Source: Mumia quercus
Lineage (GTDB): Bacteria > Actinomycetota > Actinomycetes > Propionibacteriales > Nocardioidaceae
DNA: 64,000 bases
Assembly (NCBI RefSeq): GCF_025506335.1
Contig: NZ_JANZYO010000001.1
Coordinates: 62,001-126,000, forward strand
Direction of reading: 5' to 3'
Numbering within the stretch: the stretch's first letter is position 1; each line of letters starts with the position of its first letter. Both the position numbers and the translations under genes were made by a program. Below, piece after piece: positions 24,553-34,268 of the stretch. Below the pieces are notes generated by a model that saw nothing but the letters and a program-made list of their open reading frames with translations, did no database searches and was not told the DNA's origin.

Positions 24553-25845
24553 ATGAGCACGAGCACCGGCGCGTCGCGCGCCTCGAAGAGCCCTGAGCAC
24601 GTCGTCGTCGCCGGCGCCGGGATGGTCGGACTCTCGACCGCCTGGTACCTCCAGGAGCGCGGCGTGCGCGTGACGATCGTCGACCGCACGGGCGTGGCCG
24701 CCGGTGCGTCCTGGGGCAACGCGGGGTGGATCTCCCCCGCGCTGACCCTGCCGCTGCCCGAGCCCGCCGTCCTCTCGTACGGGGTCCGGGCGATGATGAG
24801 CCCGTCCTCGCCCGTGTACGTGCCGCTGGCGGCCGACCGTCGCCTGCTGCAGTTCCTCGTCGGCTTCGCCCGGCACTGCACCCCGGCCCGCTGGCGGGCG
24901 GCGATGGCGATCTTCGCCGAGCTCAACCGCGACGCCCTCTCGGCGTACGACGTCCTGGGCACCGGCGGTACGGCCGGGCACGAGGTGCGCGAGCCGATCC
25001 GCGACGCCGACCCGTTCCTCGCCGGCTTCGCCTCGGTCGAGGACCGCAAGGTGCTCGTCGACGAGCTGGCCCACGTCGTCTCCTCGGGTGGCGAGGTGGA
25101 CTACGAGCTCCTCACCGGCGACGAGATCCGGTCCCTGGAGCCGACGCTCGGCGCCGGTGTCCGGGCCGGCGTGCGGATGCTCGGCCAGCGCTTCATCAAC
25201 CCGCCCGCCTACGTCGCCTCGCTCGCGGAGTCCGTCGTGCGCCGCGGTGCGGAGCTGGTCTCGGGCTTCGACGTGGTCGACGTGAACGACTTCGGGGCGA
25301 ACGGCGTCGAGGTCGTCTCGGCGACCGGTGAGCGCCTGCGCGCCGATGCCGTCGTCCTGGCCACCGGCACCTGGCTCGGCGAGCTCGCCCGCTCGTACGG
25401 CGTGAAGCGCGTGGTGCAGGCGGGTCGCGGCTACAGCTTCACCGTCGTCCCCGAGCAGATGCCGAAGAACCCGATCTACTTCCCCGTCCAGCGGGTGGCC
25501 TGCACGCCGTTGGGTGACCGGCTGCGCGTCGCGGGCATGATGGAGTTCCGTCGTCCCGACGCCCCGCTCGACCCGCGCCGGATCAACGCGATCGTCGAGG
25601 CGGCCCGTCCGATGTTCACCGGCGTCGACTGGACGGCTCGTCAGGAGGAGTGGGTCGGCTCGCGTCCGTGCACGGCCGACGGCCTGCCGCTGGTCGGCGC
25701 CACGCGCTCGCCGCGGGTGCACGTCGCGGGTGGCCACGGCATGTGGGGCATCGCGCTCGGCCCGCTGACCGGCCGGATGGTCGCCGACGGGCTCACCGGG
25801 CACGCGCTGCCGACGTACGCCCGGCACCTCGACCCGCTGCGCTGA
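24553..25845 (+). CDS. dadA: D-amino acid dehydrogenase, FAD-dependent (DadA-like)
   Basis: A 430-residue FAD-dependent oxidoreductase of the DAO/DadA family. The dinucleotide-binding motif HVVVAGAGMVGLSTAWYLQERGVRVTIVDR is at residues about 16-45, followed by GASWGNAGWISP, which is typical of DadA. Later blocks are VVLATGTWLGELARS, GRGYSF and the C-terminal FAD contact VAGGHGMWGIALGPLTGRMVAD. DadA strips ammonia from D-amino acids and passes electrons to the respiratory chain. The PucR-type gene upstream is its likely regulator. No alanine racemase gene is nearby. Confidence 0.88.
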   Translation: MSTSTGASRASKSPEHVVVAGAGMVGLSTAWYLQERGVRVTIVDRTGVAAGASWGNAGWISPALTLPLPEPAVLSYGVRAMMSPSSPVYVPLAADRRLLQFLVGFARHCTPARWRAAMAIFAELNRDALSAYDVLGTGGTAGHEVREPIRDADPFLAGFASVEDRKVLVDELAHVVSSGGEVDYELLTGDEIRSLEPTLGAGVRAGVRMLGQRFINPPAYVASLAESVVRRGAELVSGFDVVDVNDFGANGVEVVSATGERLRADAVVLATGTWLGELARSYGVKRVVQAGRGYSFTVVPEQMPKNPIYFPVQRVACTPLGDRLRVAGMMEFRRPDAPLDPRRINAIVEAARPMFTGVDWTARQEEWVGSRPCTADGLPLVGATRSPRVHVAGGHGMWGIALGPLTGRMVADGLTGHALPTYARHLDPLR

Positions 25846-25867
25846 CACGCGGGATAGCCTGGCGGCC

Positions 25868-26545
25868 ATGCTGATCGCCGAAGACCTCGTCCTCCTCGTC
25901 ACCGACGACGAGACGGGCAAGAGGTCGGTGACCGGCACCGGGTACGACGCGGCCCTCGGTGGCGCCCTGCTGATGGAGCTGGCGCTGCGCGAACGGGTCG
26001 ACGTCGAGGGCGAGGGACGGCGGACGCGCGTCTTCGTACGCGACGGCTCCCCGACCGGCGAGCCCTTGCTGGACGACGCGCTCGCCCGCCTGAGCGCGGG
26101 CGGGCCCGTGCCGCCCAAGAAGGCCGTCACGGAGCTGGCCAAGAAGGCCTCGGAGCGCGTCCACGACAGTCTTGCCGCGCGCGGGATCCTCCGTCGCGAG
26201 GAAGGGCGCGTCCTGGGGATCTTCCCGGTGACACGCTGGCCGGCGGAGCACTCGGCGCACGAGGCGGGGCTGCGGGCGCAGCTCCACGGCGTGCTCGTCC
26301 TGGGCGTGCAGCCGACCCCCGAGATCGCCGCGACGGTGTCTCTCCTCCGTGCGGCGAACCTGCTCTCGGCCGTCGTCGACCGAGCCGACCGCAAGGTCGC
26401 CAAGCAACGGGCGAAGGAGATCGAGTCCCTCGACTGGGCGAGCGACGGGGTCCGCCGGGTGGTGGAGGCCGCCGACGCCGCGGTGCTCGCCGCCGTCATG
26501 GCCGCGACCGCTGCCACGACGGCCTCCACGACAGTCAGCTCCTGA
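25868..26545 (+). CDS. GOLPH3/VPS74 (GPP34) family protein
   Basis: A 225-residue protein with the GPP34 pattern. LIAEDLVLLVTDDETGKRSV at the N-terminus is followed by ALGGALLMELALRERVDV, PTGEPLLDDALARL and a C-terminal LLRAANLLSAVVDRADRKVAKQRAKEIE. Eukaryotic relatives bind phosphoinositides and Golgi glycosyltransferases. The actinobacterial versions, mostly unstudied, are often numerous per genome. It starts 22 bases after dadA and may be in the same transcript, though no functional link is obvious. Confidence 0.85.
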   Translation: MLIAEDLVLLVTDDETGKRSVTGTGYDAALGGALLMELALRERVDVEGEGRRTRVFVRDGSPTGEPLLDDALARLSAGGPVPPKKAVTELAKKASERVHDSLAARGILRREEGRVLGIFPVTRWPAEHSAHEAGLRAQLHGVLVLGVQPTPEIAATVSLLRAANLLSAVVDRADRKVAKQRAKEIESLDWASDGVRRVVEAADAAVLAAVMAATAATTASTTVSS

Positions 26546-26672
26546 GCCGGCCGGCGGCGGGACGTTTCGATCGCTGAGCGGAGTCGGTATGCTCGGCGCG
26601 GGCACAGGCCGTGGTCACCGTCGACCGCGCACGCGTGAGGAGCGCGGACGGCTGAACGGAGGATTCTGACCA

Positions 26673-27311
26673 ATGGCGTTTCTGCTGCGAATCGAGCTTC
26701 CTGACGTGCCGGGGTCCCTCGGCGCCGTCGCGACGGCACTCGGTGAAGCGGGCGCAGACATCCACGCGATCGAGATCGTCGAGCACCGCTCGGACGGCAA
26801 GGCCGTCGACGACGTGCTGCTCGAGCTCCCGGTGACGACGATGCCCGACCAGCTGATCACCGCGTGCCACCGTCTCGACGGTGTCCGGGTGCAGTGGATC
26901 TCGCGCTACAACGCAGGCGCCAACCTCTCGATGGACCTCGAGGCCGTCGAGGCCTTCACGGCCGAGCCGGCGCGCGCGCTGGAGAGTCTGGTCGACCGCA
27001 TCCCCGAGACGTTCCGTGCCGACTGGGCGCTCCTCCTGGCGCGCGGCGGTGTCGGCGCCCGGGTGCTGCACGCGACGGCGACCGCGCCGGAGTTCGTCCC
27101 CGACGTCGAGAAGTGGTTCGCGCTCGACCACGCGCAGCGCCTGAGCCCGCTGGCCGAGTGGGGCTCGATGGTCCTCGCGGGGGCTCCCGTCCCCAAGCGC
27201 GACGCGGTCGTCGTCTTCGGACGCCACGGCGGCCCGCCCGTCCTCGACTCCGAGCTCGCCCGTCTCGGGCACATCGTCGCGCTCGCCGCCTCGGTCGGCG
27301 CGACCGCCTGA
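26673..27311 (+). CDS. ACT-domain amino acid-binding protein
   Basis: A 212-residue cytosolic protein. Residues 1-80 form an ACT domain (FLLRIELPDVPGSLGAVATALGEAGADIHAIEIVEH), which usually senses amino acids. The remaining 130 residues (ETFRADWALLLARGGVGARVLHATATAPEF, then GHIVALAASVG) resemble no enzyme domain I know. The ATG follows GGAGG by about 9 bases. It stands alone, convergent with the SDR gene. It may regulate another enzyme or act as a sensor. Confidence 0.8.
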   Translation: MAFLLRIELPDVPGSLGAVATALGEAGADIHAIEIVEHRSDGKAVDDVLLELPVTTMPDQLITACHRLDGVRVQWISRYNAGANLSMDLEAVEAFTAEPARALESLVDRIPETFRADWALLLARGGVGARVLHATATAPEFVPDVEKWFALDHAQRLSPLAEWGSMVLAGAPVPKRDAVVVFGRHGGPPVLDSELARLGHIVALAASVGATA

Positions 27312-27347
27312 CCGTCCCCCGTACTGTCGGCGGTCGGCCGGTCGACG

Positions 27348-28226
27348 CTACTTCCGGTCGGTGACCGGGACGTGGCTCGAGTGGTTGCGGCCGAGCGCCG
27401 CGACCTCCGCCTCCATCGTCGGGATCGTCTGCTTCACCATCCGCTTGGCGATCGGCTCGACGAGCGCGGACGACAGGAGCGGCTTGGTGATGTTGGCGAC
27501 CACGACGCCGCGCGGGACGTACACGCGGCGCTTCTTCTTGGCGATGCCGTCGCAGATCGCCGTCACGCAGTCCTCGAGCGTGGTCGTGCCGTTGGCAGGC
27601 CACGGGAGCTTGCCGCGGATCGCCTTGAAGCTCGGGAGGTCGGCCTCGGTGCCGCGCACGATGTCGGTGTCGATCCACGACGGGTGGCAGACCCCGACCT
27701 TGACCCCGTGGACCCACATCTCCTGCCGGGTGGCGAGGGCGAGGGCCTCCACACCGGCCTTGCTCGCGTTGTAGGGGGCGAGGCCGGCGAGCGGGGTGAA
27801 CGCGGCGAGCGACGAGACGACCAGGAGGTAGCCCTTGGTCTCGATGACGTGCGGGATCGCTGCGTGCAGGGTCCGGAAGACGCCGTTGAGGTTCACGTCG
27901 ACGACCCGCTCGAAGGCCTCGGGGTCGACCTGGCGGACGGTGCCGTACGAGGCGATGCCGGCGTTGGCGAGCACGTCGTCGAGGCGTCCGAAGTGGGTGG
28001 CGGCCGCGTCGATCGCGCTGGTCACGGCGGCCGTGTCGCGGACGTCGGCCTCCCACCAGGCCGCCGCAGGACCGAGCTCTTTCGCCAGGGACTCGAGCTC
28101 GTCGGGCTCGAGCCCGATCAGGGCGACGCGCCCGCCGCGGCGGACGTACTCGCGGGCAACACCTGCGCCGATGCCGCGCGCGGCGCCGGTGACGACAGCA
28201 ACCCTGCCGTGGAACGTGGAGGTCAT
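27348..28226 (-). CDS. Short-chain dehydrogenase/reductase
   Basis: A 292-residue classical SDR. The cofactor motif TGAARGIG is at about residues 12-19, NAG is at about 90, and the catalytic Ser sits in LLVVSSLAAF, with Tyr and Lys in YNASK (about 152-156). The C-terminal extension (KKKRRVYVPRGVVVANITKPLLSSALVEPIAKRMVKQTIP) recalls SDRs found in mycobacterial lipid metabolism. The start has no ribosome site but a TATCTT box six bases upstream, inside a palindromic operator. The substrate is unknown; a lipid or steroid is possible. Confidence 0.88.
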   Translation of the reverse strand: MTSTFHGRVAVVTGAARGIGAGVAREYVRRGGRVALIGLEPDELESLAKELGPAAAWWEADVRDTAAVTSAIDAAATHFGRLDDVLANAGIASYGTVRQVDPEAFERVVDVNLNGVFRTLHAAIPHVIETKGYLLVVSSLAAFTPLAGLAPYNASKAGVEALALATRQEMWVHGVKVGVCHPSWIDTDIVRGTEADLPSFKAIRGKLPWPANGTTTLEDCVTAICDGIAKKKRRVYVPRGVVVANITKPLLSSALVEPIAKRMVKQTIPTMEAEVAALGRNHSSHVPVTDRK

Positions 28227-28232
28227 GCAGGG

Positions 28233-28249
28233 AAGATACCGTCGGTATC
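28233..28249 (-). promoter_or_regulatory. TetR-type palindrome over the SDR promoter
   Basis: GATACCG-T-CGGTATC (28235-28249) is a perfect 15-bp palindrome. On the minus strand it overlaps a -10-like TATCTT (28238 down to 28233) that ends 6 bases before the SDR ATG. A protein bound here would block the promoter. The TACCG/CGGTA arms are typical of TetR-family operators; no TetR gene is in the window. Confidence 0.5.
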
Positions 28250-28288
28250 CGGAATGTGCCACCCTCGATGTCGCATCGCGGATGTCGC

Positions 28289-29674
28289 CTAGAGGGCGCG
28301 GAGGATGTCCTCGACCCGCTCCTTCGCGTCACCGAAGAGCATCTGGCTGTTCTCGCGGAAGAACAGCGGGTTCTGGACACCCGCGTACCCGGCCGCCATC
28401 GAGCGCTTGAACACGATGACGTTCTCGGCCTCCCAGACCCGCAGCACCGGCATGCCGGCCAGCGGGCTCGACGGATCCTCGGCTGCCGCGGGGTTCACCG
28501 TGTCGTTGGCGCCGATGACGAGGACCACCGAGGTGTCGGCGAAGTCGTCGTTGATCTCGTCCATCTCCAGGACGATGTCGTACGGGACCTTCGCCTCGGC
28601 CAGGAGGACGTTCATGTGGCCCGGCAGGCGGCCGGCGACCGGGTGGACGCCGAAGCGGACCTCGACCCCGCGCTCGCGCAGCTTGCGGACGAGGTCGGCC
28701 ACCGGGTACTGCGCCTGGGCGACCGCCATGCCGTACCCGGGGGTGATGACCACCGAGCGGGCGTGTGTCAGCAGGTCGGCGGCGTCGGACGCAGTGATCT
28801 CGCGGTGCTCGCCGTAGTCGGTGGTGTCGCTGCTCGACGCCTCGATGCCGAACCCACCGGCGATGACCGAGAGGAACGACCGGTTCATCGCCTGGCACAT
28901 GATGTACGACAGGTAGGCGCCCGAGGAGCCGACGAGAGCACCTGTGACGATCAGCAGGTCGTTGTTGAGCAGGAAGCCCGACGCGGCCGCCGCCCATCCC
29001 GAGTAGCTGTTGAGCATCGACACGACCACGGGCATGTCGCCGCCGCCGATCGAGGCCACGAGATGCCAGCCGAGGGCGAGGGCGAGCACCGTGACCACGA
29101 TCAGCAGGACGAGACTCGGGGAGACGACGAACCAGATCGTCAGGGCCACGAAGGCGACGAGCGCCCCGATGTTGATCGCGTTCTTGCCCGGCAGCATCAG
29201 CGGCGCCGAGCGCATCCGGGCCGACAGCTTGAGGTTGGCGACGATCGAGCCGGTGAAGGTCACCGCGCCGATGAAGATGCCGATGAAGATCTCGGCGTGG
29301 TGGATGTCGGCCAGCGAACCGGACAGGTGGTTCGGGGCGAGATAGCCGTTCCAGCCCACCAGCACGGCGGCGAGGCCCACGAACGAGTGGAGCAGGGCGA
29401 TGAGCTCCGGCATCTGCGTCATCGCGACGATCCGGGCACGCCAGAGGCCGATCGCGGCGCCGATCAGCACGGCGGCGAGCAGGAGCGCGATCGCGGTGAC
29501 GTCCGCGACGTCGGCGACGAGGACGAACGTCGCGACCAACGCGATCGCCATGCCGGAGATGCCGTACCAGACGCCGTTGCGCGAGGTCTCGTGCTTGGAC
29601 AGGCCGGCGAGGGACAGGATGAACAGCAGGGAGGCGACGATGTACGCCGCGGTGGCAGCACTCTGTGCAGTCAT
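28289..29674 (-). CDS. pntB: NAD(P) transhydrogenase subunit beta
   Basis: A 461-residue proton-translocating transhydrogenase beta subunit. About eight membrane helices occupy residues 1-260, with the family motif [21 protein letters not shown] seen here as [21 protein letters not shown]. The soluble NADP-binding domain III follows: [54 protein letters not shown] and [14 protein letters not shown]. It moves hydride between NADH and NADP while protons cross the membrane, supplying NADPH. The gene starts 7 bases after pntA. Confidence 0.96.
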   Translation of the reverse strand: MTAQSAATAAYIVASLLFILSLAGLSKHETSRNGVWYGISGMAIALVATFVLVADVADVTAIALLLAAVLIGAAIGLWRARIVAMTQMPELIALLHSFVGLAAVLVGWNGYLAPNHLSGSLADIHHAEIFIGIFIGAVTFTGSIVANLKLSARMRSAPLMLPGKNAINIGALVAFVALTIWFVVSPSLVLLIVVTVLALALGWHLVASIGGGDMPVVVSMLNSYSGWAAAASGFLLNNDLLIVTGALVGSSGAYLSYIMCQAMNRSFLSVIAGGFGIEASSSDTTDYGEHREITASDAADLLTHARSVVITPGYGMAVAQAQYPVADLVRKLRERGVEVRFGVHPVAGRLPGHMNVLLAEAKVPYDIVLEMDEINDDFADTSVVLVIGANDTVNPAAAEDPSSPLAGMPVLRVWEAENVIVFKRSMAAGYAGVQNPLFFRENSQMLFGDAKERVEDILRAL

Positions 29675-29681
29675 GGCGGCG

Positions 29682-31229
29682 TCAGTCCTTCGAGAACATG
29701 CTGAGCATGCGACGGGTCACGGCGAACCCGCCGAAGACGTTGATGGAGGCCAGGAGGATCGCGACGAACGACAGCACCCTGATGGTGGTGGCGTTCTCCG
29801 TGCCGTCGCCGACGGCGATCTGGAGCATCGCGCCGACGACGATGATGCCGCTGATCGCGTTGGTCACCGACATCAGCGGCGTGTGCAGGGCGTGGTGGAC
29901 CTTGCCGATCACGTAGTAGCCGATGACCACCGCGAGGGTGAGCACCGTGAAGTGCTCGGGCAGCGGAGCGGGCGCGAACGCGTTGACGAGGAACAGCGCG
30001 AGGATGCCGGCACCGATGAGACCCCACTTCACCGCCGGGCTTGTCGGAGCCTTCTCCGCTGGTGCGACGGGGGTCGGGGCGGCAGCCGCGGCCGCCGGGG
30101 CGGCGGACACGGAGACGGGCGGCGGAGGCCAGGTCTTCTCGCCGTCGCGGACGACGGTGACGCCGCGCTGGACGACGTCGTCGAAGTCGAGGACCAGCTG
30201 GCCGTCCTTGCCCGGCGTCAGCAGCTTGAGCAGGTTGACGATGTTGGTACCGAACAGCTGCGACGCCTGGGTGGGGAGGCGGCCGGCGAGGTCGGTGTAG
30301 CCGAGGATCGTCACGCCGTTGTCGGTGACGACCTTCTCGCCTGCGACGGACCCGGCAACGTTGCCGCCCTGGGCCGCCGCCATGTCGACGATGACGCTGC
30401 CCGGCTTCATGCGGGCGACGTCCTCCTCGGTGATCAGCCGCGGCGCCGCGCGCCCCGGGATCAGCGCGGTCGTGATGACGATGTCGACGTCGGCGGCCTG
30501 CTCGGAGTAGATCTCCGCGGCGCGCCGGTCGTACGCCTCGCTGGTCGCCCGTGCGTAGCCGTCGGTCGAGACCTCCTGCTCGACGTCGACCTTGAGGTAC
30601 TCGCCGCCGATCGACTTCACCTGGTCGGCCACCTCGGGCCGGGGGTCGGTCGCGCGGACGATCGCGCCGAGGCTGCTCGCTGCGCCGATCGCGGCCAGGC
30701 CGGCAACGCCGGCGCCCGCGACAAGCACCTTGGCGGGCGGGACCTTGCCGGCCGCGGTGACCTGACCGGTGAAGAACCGCCCGAACTCGTGCGCGGCCTC
30801 GACCACTGCCCGGTAGCCGGCGATGTTGGCCATCGACGACAGGACGTCCATCGACTGGGCGCGCGAGATCCGCGGCACGGCGTCCATCGCCAGCACGGTC
30901 AGCCGGCGCTGCGCGAGCTCGTCGACGAGTGCCTCGTTCAGCGCGGGTGCCAGGAGGCTCACAAGGGTCGCGTCGTCGGCGAGCAGCGCGATCTCGTCCG
31001 AGGTCGGCGCGTTGATCTTCAGCACCAGGTCGGCCCGCCAGGCCTCGTCGCGCGGCGCCGTCGAAGCGCCCGCCTCCACGTACGCCTCGTCGGAAAAGCT
31101 GGACGCCTCGCCTGCGCCGGACTCGACCACGACGTCGTACCCCAGCTTGATCAGCTGGGTGACGGTCGCCGGTGTGGCGGCGACGCGGGTCTCACCCGGC
31201 GCGGTCTCCCTGACCACGCCGATCTTCAT
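29682..31229 (-). CDS. pntA: NAD(P) transhydrogenase subunit alpha (fused alpha1-alpha2)
   Basis: A 515-residue subunit combining the NAD-binding domain I and the membrane part that some bacteria encode separately. [23 protein letters not shown] starts the AlaDh/PNT N-terminal domain. [33 protein letters not shown] is the NAD site, and [16 protein letters not shown] is conserved. A Pro/Ala-rich linker (about 375-405) leads to about four membrane helices with [19 protein letters not shown]. The ATG has no ribosome site but a -10-like TAACGT (31242 down to 31237) 7 bases upstream, so it is probably leaderless. Confidence 0.95.
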   Translation of the reverse strand: MKIGVVRETAPGETRVAATPATVTQLIKLGYDVVVESGAGEASSFSDEAYVEAGASTAPRDEAWRADLVLKINAPTSDEIALLADDATLVSLLAPALNEALVDELAQRRLTVLAMDAVPRISRAQSMDVLSSMANIAGYRAVVEAAHEFGRFFTGQVTAAGKVPPAKVLVAGAGVAGLAAIGAASSLGAIVRATDPRPEVADQVKSIGGEYLKVDVEQEVSTDGYARATSEAYDRRAAEIYSEQAADVDIVITTALIPGRAAPRLITEEDVARMKPGSVIVDMAAAQGGNVAGSVAGEKVVTDNGVTILGYTDLAGRLPTQASQLFGTNIVNLLKLLTPGKDGQLVLDFDDVVQRGVTVVRDGEKTWPPPPVSVSAAPAAAAAAPTPVAPAEKAPTSPAVKWGLIGAGILALFLVNAFAPAPLPEHFTVLTLAVVIGYYVIGKVHHALHTPLMSVTNAISGIIVVGAMLQIAVGDGTENATTIRVLSFVAILLASINVFGGFAVTRRMLSMFSKD

Positions 31230-31334
31230 TGGGCAGACGTTAGCCTCAGCGGCCGCCGGACGACCAGTGGGTGAGATGCGCGTCTCGTACGGTGGACATC
31301 GCCCCTCGGCTCGGGTATGACCCCCGTCACTTTC

Positions 31335-31385
31335 CGTTGGCCCACCGCGGCGTGCGCGCCCCACCGGAAGATTGCGGTGGGGGTC
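31335..31385. repeat. Intergenic GGTGGGG hairpin element, copy A
   Basis: CCCCACC (31359-31365) and GGTGGGG (31376-31382) form a hairpin just beyond the stop of the AbiEi-like gene. Its reverse complement, including GGTGGGGCGCGCACGC and the following GGTGGG-CCAACG, closely matches part of the element at 32455-32527 on the other side of that gene. It may act as a terminator. Confidence 0.5.
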
Positions 31386-31403
31386 GACGGCTCCGGTGGG
31401 GTG

Positions 31404-32375
31404 TCAGCCGAACAGGCGCCGCGACTGCTCCATCTGCGCGCGGACGCGGTCCGCGACCCGGCGGTCCAGCGCGAAGACGTCGCTCCAGATCAGACGAGAC
31501 ATGCCGAAGCGCTGCCCGCACATCTTCTCCTCGCGGCGCTTCTCCGACACGACGACTCTCGAGGCGTCGTCGCCCTGCTTGTACGGGCGGAGGTACTTCC
31601 GGAGCCCGTCGAACTCGCCGAGGTGCCGCCACTGCGGCCAGGCGTAGTCCGAGCGGCCGAGGAACCTGCCGTCCTCGTCGAAGACGTCGTACTGGAGCTC
31701 CGGCTCCGGCAGGTCGAACACGTGGAACATCCATCGCCCCAGCGACTCGCCGGGCGACTCCGACCTGCCGTCGGCGAACGTGAGAGCCGCGGCCGCGCGC
31801 GGGCTTCCCCGCCACCCGCGATGACGCACCTGGGCGCGCTCGAGCTGCTCGCGATCGACGAGCTCGCGGTGGAGGACCGCGTCCATCAGCACGACGCCGC
31901 TGCGCACGTGTGCGAGCGACGCCGACTCCCAGACCGCCCGCGGGAGCGTGGACACCGGTCGGCCTGCGACCTCGGCGATCTCGTCATCGGCCAGCGAGCC
32001 CTCGTGGAAACGGACGCCGGCGACCGTACGCCCGGTTCGGCCGTCGAGTCGTGTCACGTGCACGACCGAGAGGTCCACCGCGACGAGCGGCAGGCCCCGT
32101 ACGGCGATCGCCGAGTGGTGGGTGAGCGCGGTGCCCGGCCCGAGCTTGTCCGCGACCGCGAGGCAGCAGACCGCGTACCGCTCCGTCGCGTCGAGCGCCT
32201 CGTGCATCCGGCTCAGCGCCCACGCGCCGTACCGCACCTTCGTGAGCGCTCCCTGCCGACGGGCAGCCGCGAGCGGCGTCGGGCCGTACCCGTACGCTCG
32301 CGCGTCGGCCGTCGTGAAGTAGCCGCCGCGCCGTTCGGCGAGCGCTCTGATCGCCGGGTCGTGCTCGATCTCCAT
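31404..32375 (-). CDS. AbiEi antitoxin-like / DUF559-type protein
   Basis: A 323-residue protein. The N-terminal helix-turn-helix RRGGYFTTADARAYGYGPTPLAAARRQGALTKVRYGAWAL matches the AbiEi-type (type IV antitoxin) N-terminal domain. The middle part (ALTHHSAIAVRGLPL, VRFHEGSLADDEI) is the usual continuation. The C-terminal half (SPGESLGRWMFHVFDLPEPELQYDVFDEDGRFLGRSDYAWPQWRHLGEFDG) resembles the Vsr/DUF559 endonuclease-like fold, with SPxES, D and E/D positions kept. No AbiEii toxin gene is adjacent. Such orphan genes are numerous in actinobacteria; their role is unknown. Hairpin elements flank it on both sides. Confidence 0.75.
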   Translation of the reverse strand: MEIEHDPAIRALAERRGGYFTTADARAYGYGPTPLAAARRQGALTKVRYGAWALSRMHEALDATERYAVCCLAVADKLGPGTALTHHSAIAVRGLPLVAVDLSVVHVTRLDGRTGRTVAGVRFHEGSLADDEIAEVAGRPVSTLPRAVWESASLAHVRSGVVLMDAVLHRELVDREQLERAQVRHRGWRGSPRAAAALTFADGRSESPGESLGRWMFHVFDLPEPELQYDVFDEDGRFLGRSDYAWPQWRHLGEFDGLRKYLRPYKQGDDASRVVVSEKRREEKMCGQRFGMSRLIWSDVFALDRRVADRVRAQMEQSRRLFG

Positions 32376-32454
32376 CCCGGAAGCCTGGCGGGACGCCACC
32401 GGTCCGCGCATCCACGGCGCGTCGCAGCTGTGGACAACCGGCGATTCCGTCGGC

Positions 32455-32527
32455 GTACCCCCACGAAGCGTGCGCGCCCCACCTCAACGTTCAGGTGGGG
32501 CATGCAGGCTTCGGTGGGCCCAACGAA
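32455..32527. repeat. Intergenic GGTGGGG hairpin element, copy B
   Basis: CCCCACCT (32477-32484) and AGGTGGGG (32493-32500) are the core of a longer imperfect hairpin (arms about 32457-32484 and 32493-32520) lying just beyond the upp stop. The right arm matches the inverted copy A element at 31335-31385. It could terminate upp and is part of a small dispersed repeat. Confidence 0.5.
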
Positions 32528-32531
32528 GCGG

Positions 32532-33170
32532 TCAGACGACGCCGTAGAGGCGGTCGCCCGCGTCACCGAGGCCAGGGACGATGTAGCCGTGCTCGTTGAG
32601 CCGCTCGTCCACCGCGGCGACCACGAGCGAGACCGGCACGGCGATGTCGGCGAGGTCGGCCTCGACGCGCGCGATGCCCTCCGGGGCGGCGAGGAGACAG
32701 ACCGCCGTGATGGCCGTGCATCCACGCTGCACCAGGAACTCGATCGCGGCCGACAGCGTCCCGCCCGTCGCGAGCATCGGGTCGAGCACGTACGCCTGGC
32801 GGCCGGTGAGGTCGTCCGGCAGTCGCTCGGCGTACGTGGCGGGCTCGAGCGTCTCCTCGTTGCGGATCATCCCGAGGAACCCGACCTCCGCCGTGGGCAG
32901 GAGGTGCTGCAGGCCCTCGAGCATGCCGAGACCGGCGCGCAGGATGGGGACGATGAGCGGCTTCGGCGGCGCCAGGCGGACACCCTTCGCGGCGGCGACG
33001 GGGGTCTGGACCGTGACGTCCTCGACGCGCACGTCACGCGTGGCCTCGTACGCGAGCAGCGTGACGAGCTCGTCGGTGAGGCGCCGGAAGGTCGGGGAGT
33101 CGGTCTCGGCGTCCCGCAGGGTGGTGAGCTTGTGGTCCACCAGCGGGTGGTCGACGACGTGGATGTCCAT
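32532..33170 (-). CDS. upp: Uracil phosphoribosyltransferase
   Basis: A 212-residue enzyme that converts uracil and PRPP to UMP in pyrimidine salvage. Conserved blocks are [73 protein letters not shown] and the PRPP loop [16 protein letters not shown], ending [19 protein letters not shown]. The length is that of the family. It stands alone, followed by a hairpin. Confidence 0.97.
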   Translation of the reverse strand: MDIHVVDHPLVDHKLTTLRDAETDSPTFRRLTDELVTLLAYEATRDVRVEDVTVQTPVAAAKGVRLAPPKPLIVPILRAGLGMLEGLQHLLPTAEVGFLGMIRNEETLEPATYAERLPDDLTGRQAYVLDPMLATGGTLSAAIEFLVQRGCTAITAVCLLAAPEGIARVEADLADIAVPVSLVVAAVDERLNEHGYIVPGLGDAGDRLYGVV

Positions 33171-33280
33171 GACCGGAACCCTACCGAGCGACGAACGGGG
33201 TGCGTCTCCCCAACACTGGGCTGCCTTCCTCTGCCATCCTCGGGTGTACGTGTTGTGCTGCGTCGAAGGAGGTGTGGGTC

Positions 33281-33748
33281 GTGGCGGAGGACCAGGTGGA
33301 CGTCGCGGTGCTCGCCTACCGCGAGGAAGGCCTCTGGCAGGTGTCTCGCCTGCCTGCCGACGTGACCGCGAGCGTCGAGGATCTCGAGCGTGCGCTGCGG
33401 CCGTTCCCGTCGGAGTGCGGCGTGATCGGCATGGTCGCCGTGGACGAGGACTTCTTCGTGCTCGCGCGCGTGACCGGACCGCGGACCCAGCTCCTCCTCT
33501 CCGACGTCACGGCGGTCGACGAGTGGCCGCTCGCCAGCTCGGTCGCCGATGCGCTCGACCTGCCCGACCCGGAGGAGGACGACGAGCCGCAGCCGGCAGG
33601 CGACATGGAGATCCTGAGCGATCTCGGTGTGACCGCGATCGACCTCGCGGTGCTGCTCGACGACCCGGACGCCTACCCCGACGAGGTCCTCGGCGACATC
33701 GCCGAGCGGCTGGGCTTCGGCGAGGCCTACGAAGCGCTGCTCGACTGA
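33281..33748 (+). CDS. tRNA adenosine deaminase-associated protein
   Basis: A 155-residue conserved actinobacterial protein from GTG 33281, behind a strong GAAGGAGGTG ribosome site. It starts [22 protein letters not shown], has an acidic middle ([13 protein letters not shown]) and ends [29 protein letters not shown]. Actinobacteria keep this gene immediately ahead of tadA, as here with a one-base gap. I recall it being named for that neighbour; its biochemical role is not established. Confidence 0.85.
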   Translation: MAEDQVDVAVLAYREEGLWQVSRLPADVTASVEDLERALRPFPSECGVIGMVAVDEDFFVLARVTGPRTQLLLSDVTAVDEWPLASSVADALDLPDPEEDDEPQPAGDMEILSDLGVTAIDLAVLLDDPDAYPDEVLGDIAERLGFGEAYEALLD

Positions 33749-33749
33749 C

Positions 33750-34217
33750 GTGGACTCCCCGCTCGCGTACGACGAGGGCCTGATGGGCCGTGCCCTCACG
33801 CTCGCCTCCCGCGCCGTCGAGACCGGCGACGTGCCGGTCGGTGCCGTGGTGGTCGACGCCGACGGCACGGTGATCGGCGAGGGCTGGAACGCCCGTGAGC
33901 GAGACGGCGACCCGACCGCCCATGCCGAGGTGATCGCGCTGCGTGCGGCGGCAGCGGCCCGCGGGGAGGAGTGGCGGCTCGACGGCTGCACGCTGGTCGT
34001 GACCCTGGAGCCGTGCACGATGTGCGCCGGTGCGCTCGTGCTCGCTCGGGTCTCGCGGCTGGTCTTCGGCGCGTACGACGAGAAGGCGGGCGCGGTCGGT
34101 TCGCTCTGGGACGTGGTGCGGGACCGTCGGCTGAACCACCGTCCGGAGGTACGTGGAGGCGTGCGGGCGGAGGAGGCCGCGGCCCAGCTGCTGGCCTTCT
34201 TCGCCGACCATCGATGA
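33750..34217 (+). CDS. tadA: tRNA-specific adenosine deaminase
   Basis: A 155-residue zinc deaminase that converts A34 to inosine in tRNA-Arg(ACG). The zinc site is complete: HAEVIAL (His and the proton-shuttling Glu) and TLEPCTMCAGALVLARVSRLVFGAYDEKAGAVGSL (PCxxC and the downstream TadA block). ALTLASRAVETGDVPVGAVVVDADG starts the fold. The GTG at 33750 follows the preceding stop by one base, so the two genes are co-translated. Confidence 0.95.
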   Translation: MDSPLAYDEGLMGRALTLASRAVETGDVPVGAVVVDADGTVIGEGWNARERDGDPTAHAEVIALRAAAAARGEEWRLDGCTLVVTLEPCTMCAGALVLARVSRLVFGAYDEKAGAVGSLWDVVRDRRLNHRPEVRGGVRAEEAAAQLLAFFADHR

Positions 34218-34268
34218 GGCGACGACCCGGTGCGGGAGGACTGGGGTCGGTCCGGTAATCTCTTCTGC

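Noticed and set aside
24196-26739. 847-codon open frame on the minus strand
   Set aside because: It crosses antisense over PucR, dadA and GPP34 genes, all with clear families; no recognisable motif.
31317-33365. Long plus-strand open frame
   Set aside because: It is antisense to the AbiEi-like and upp genes, which have clear motifs.
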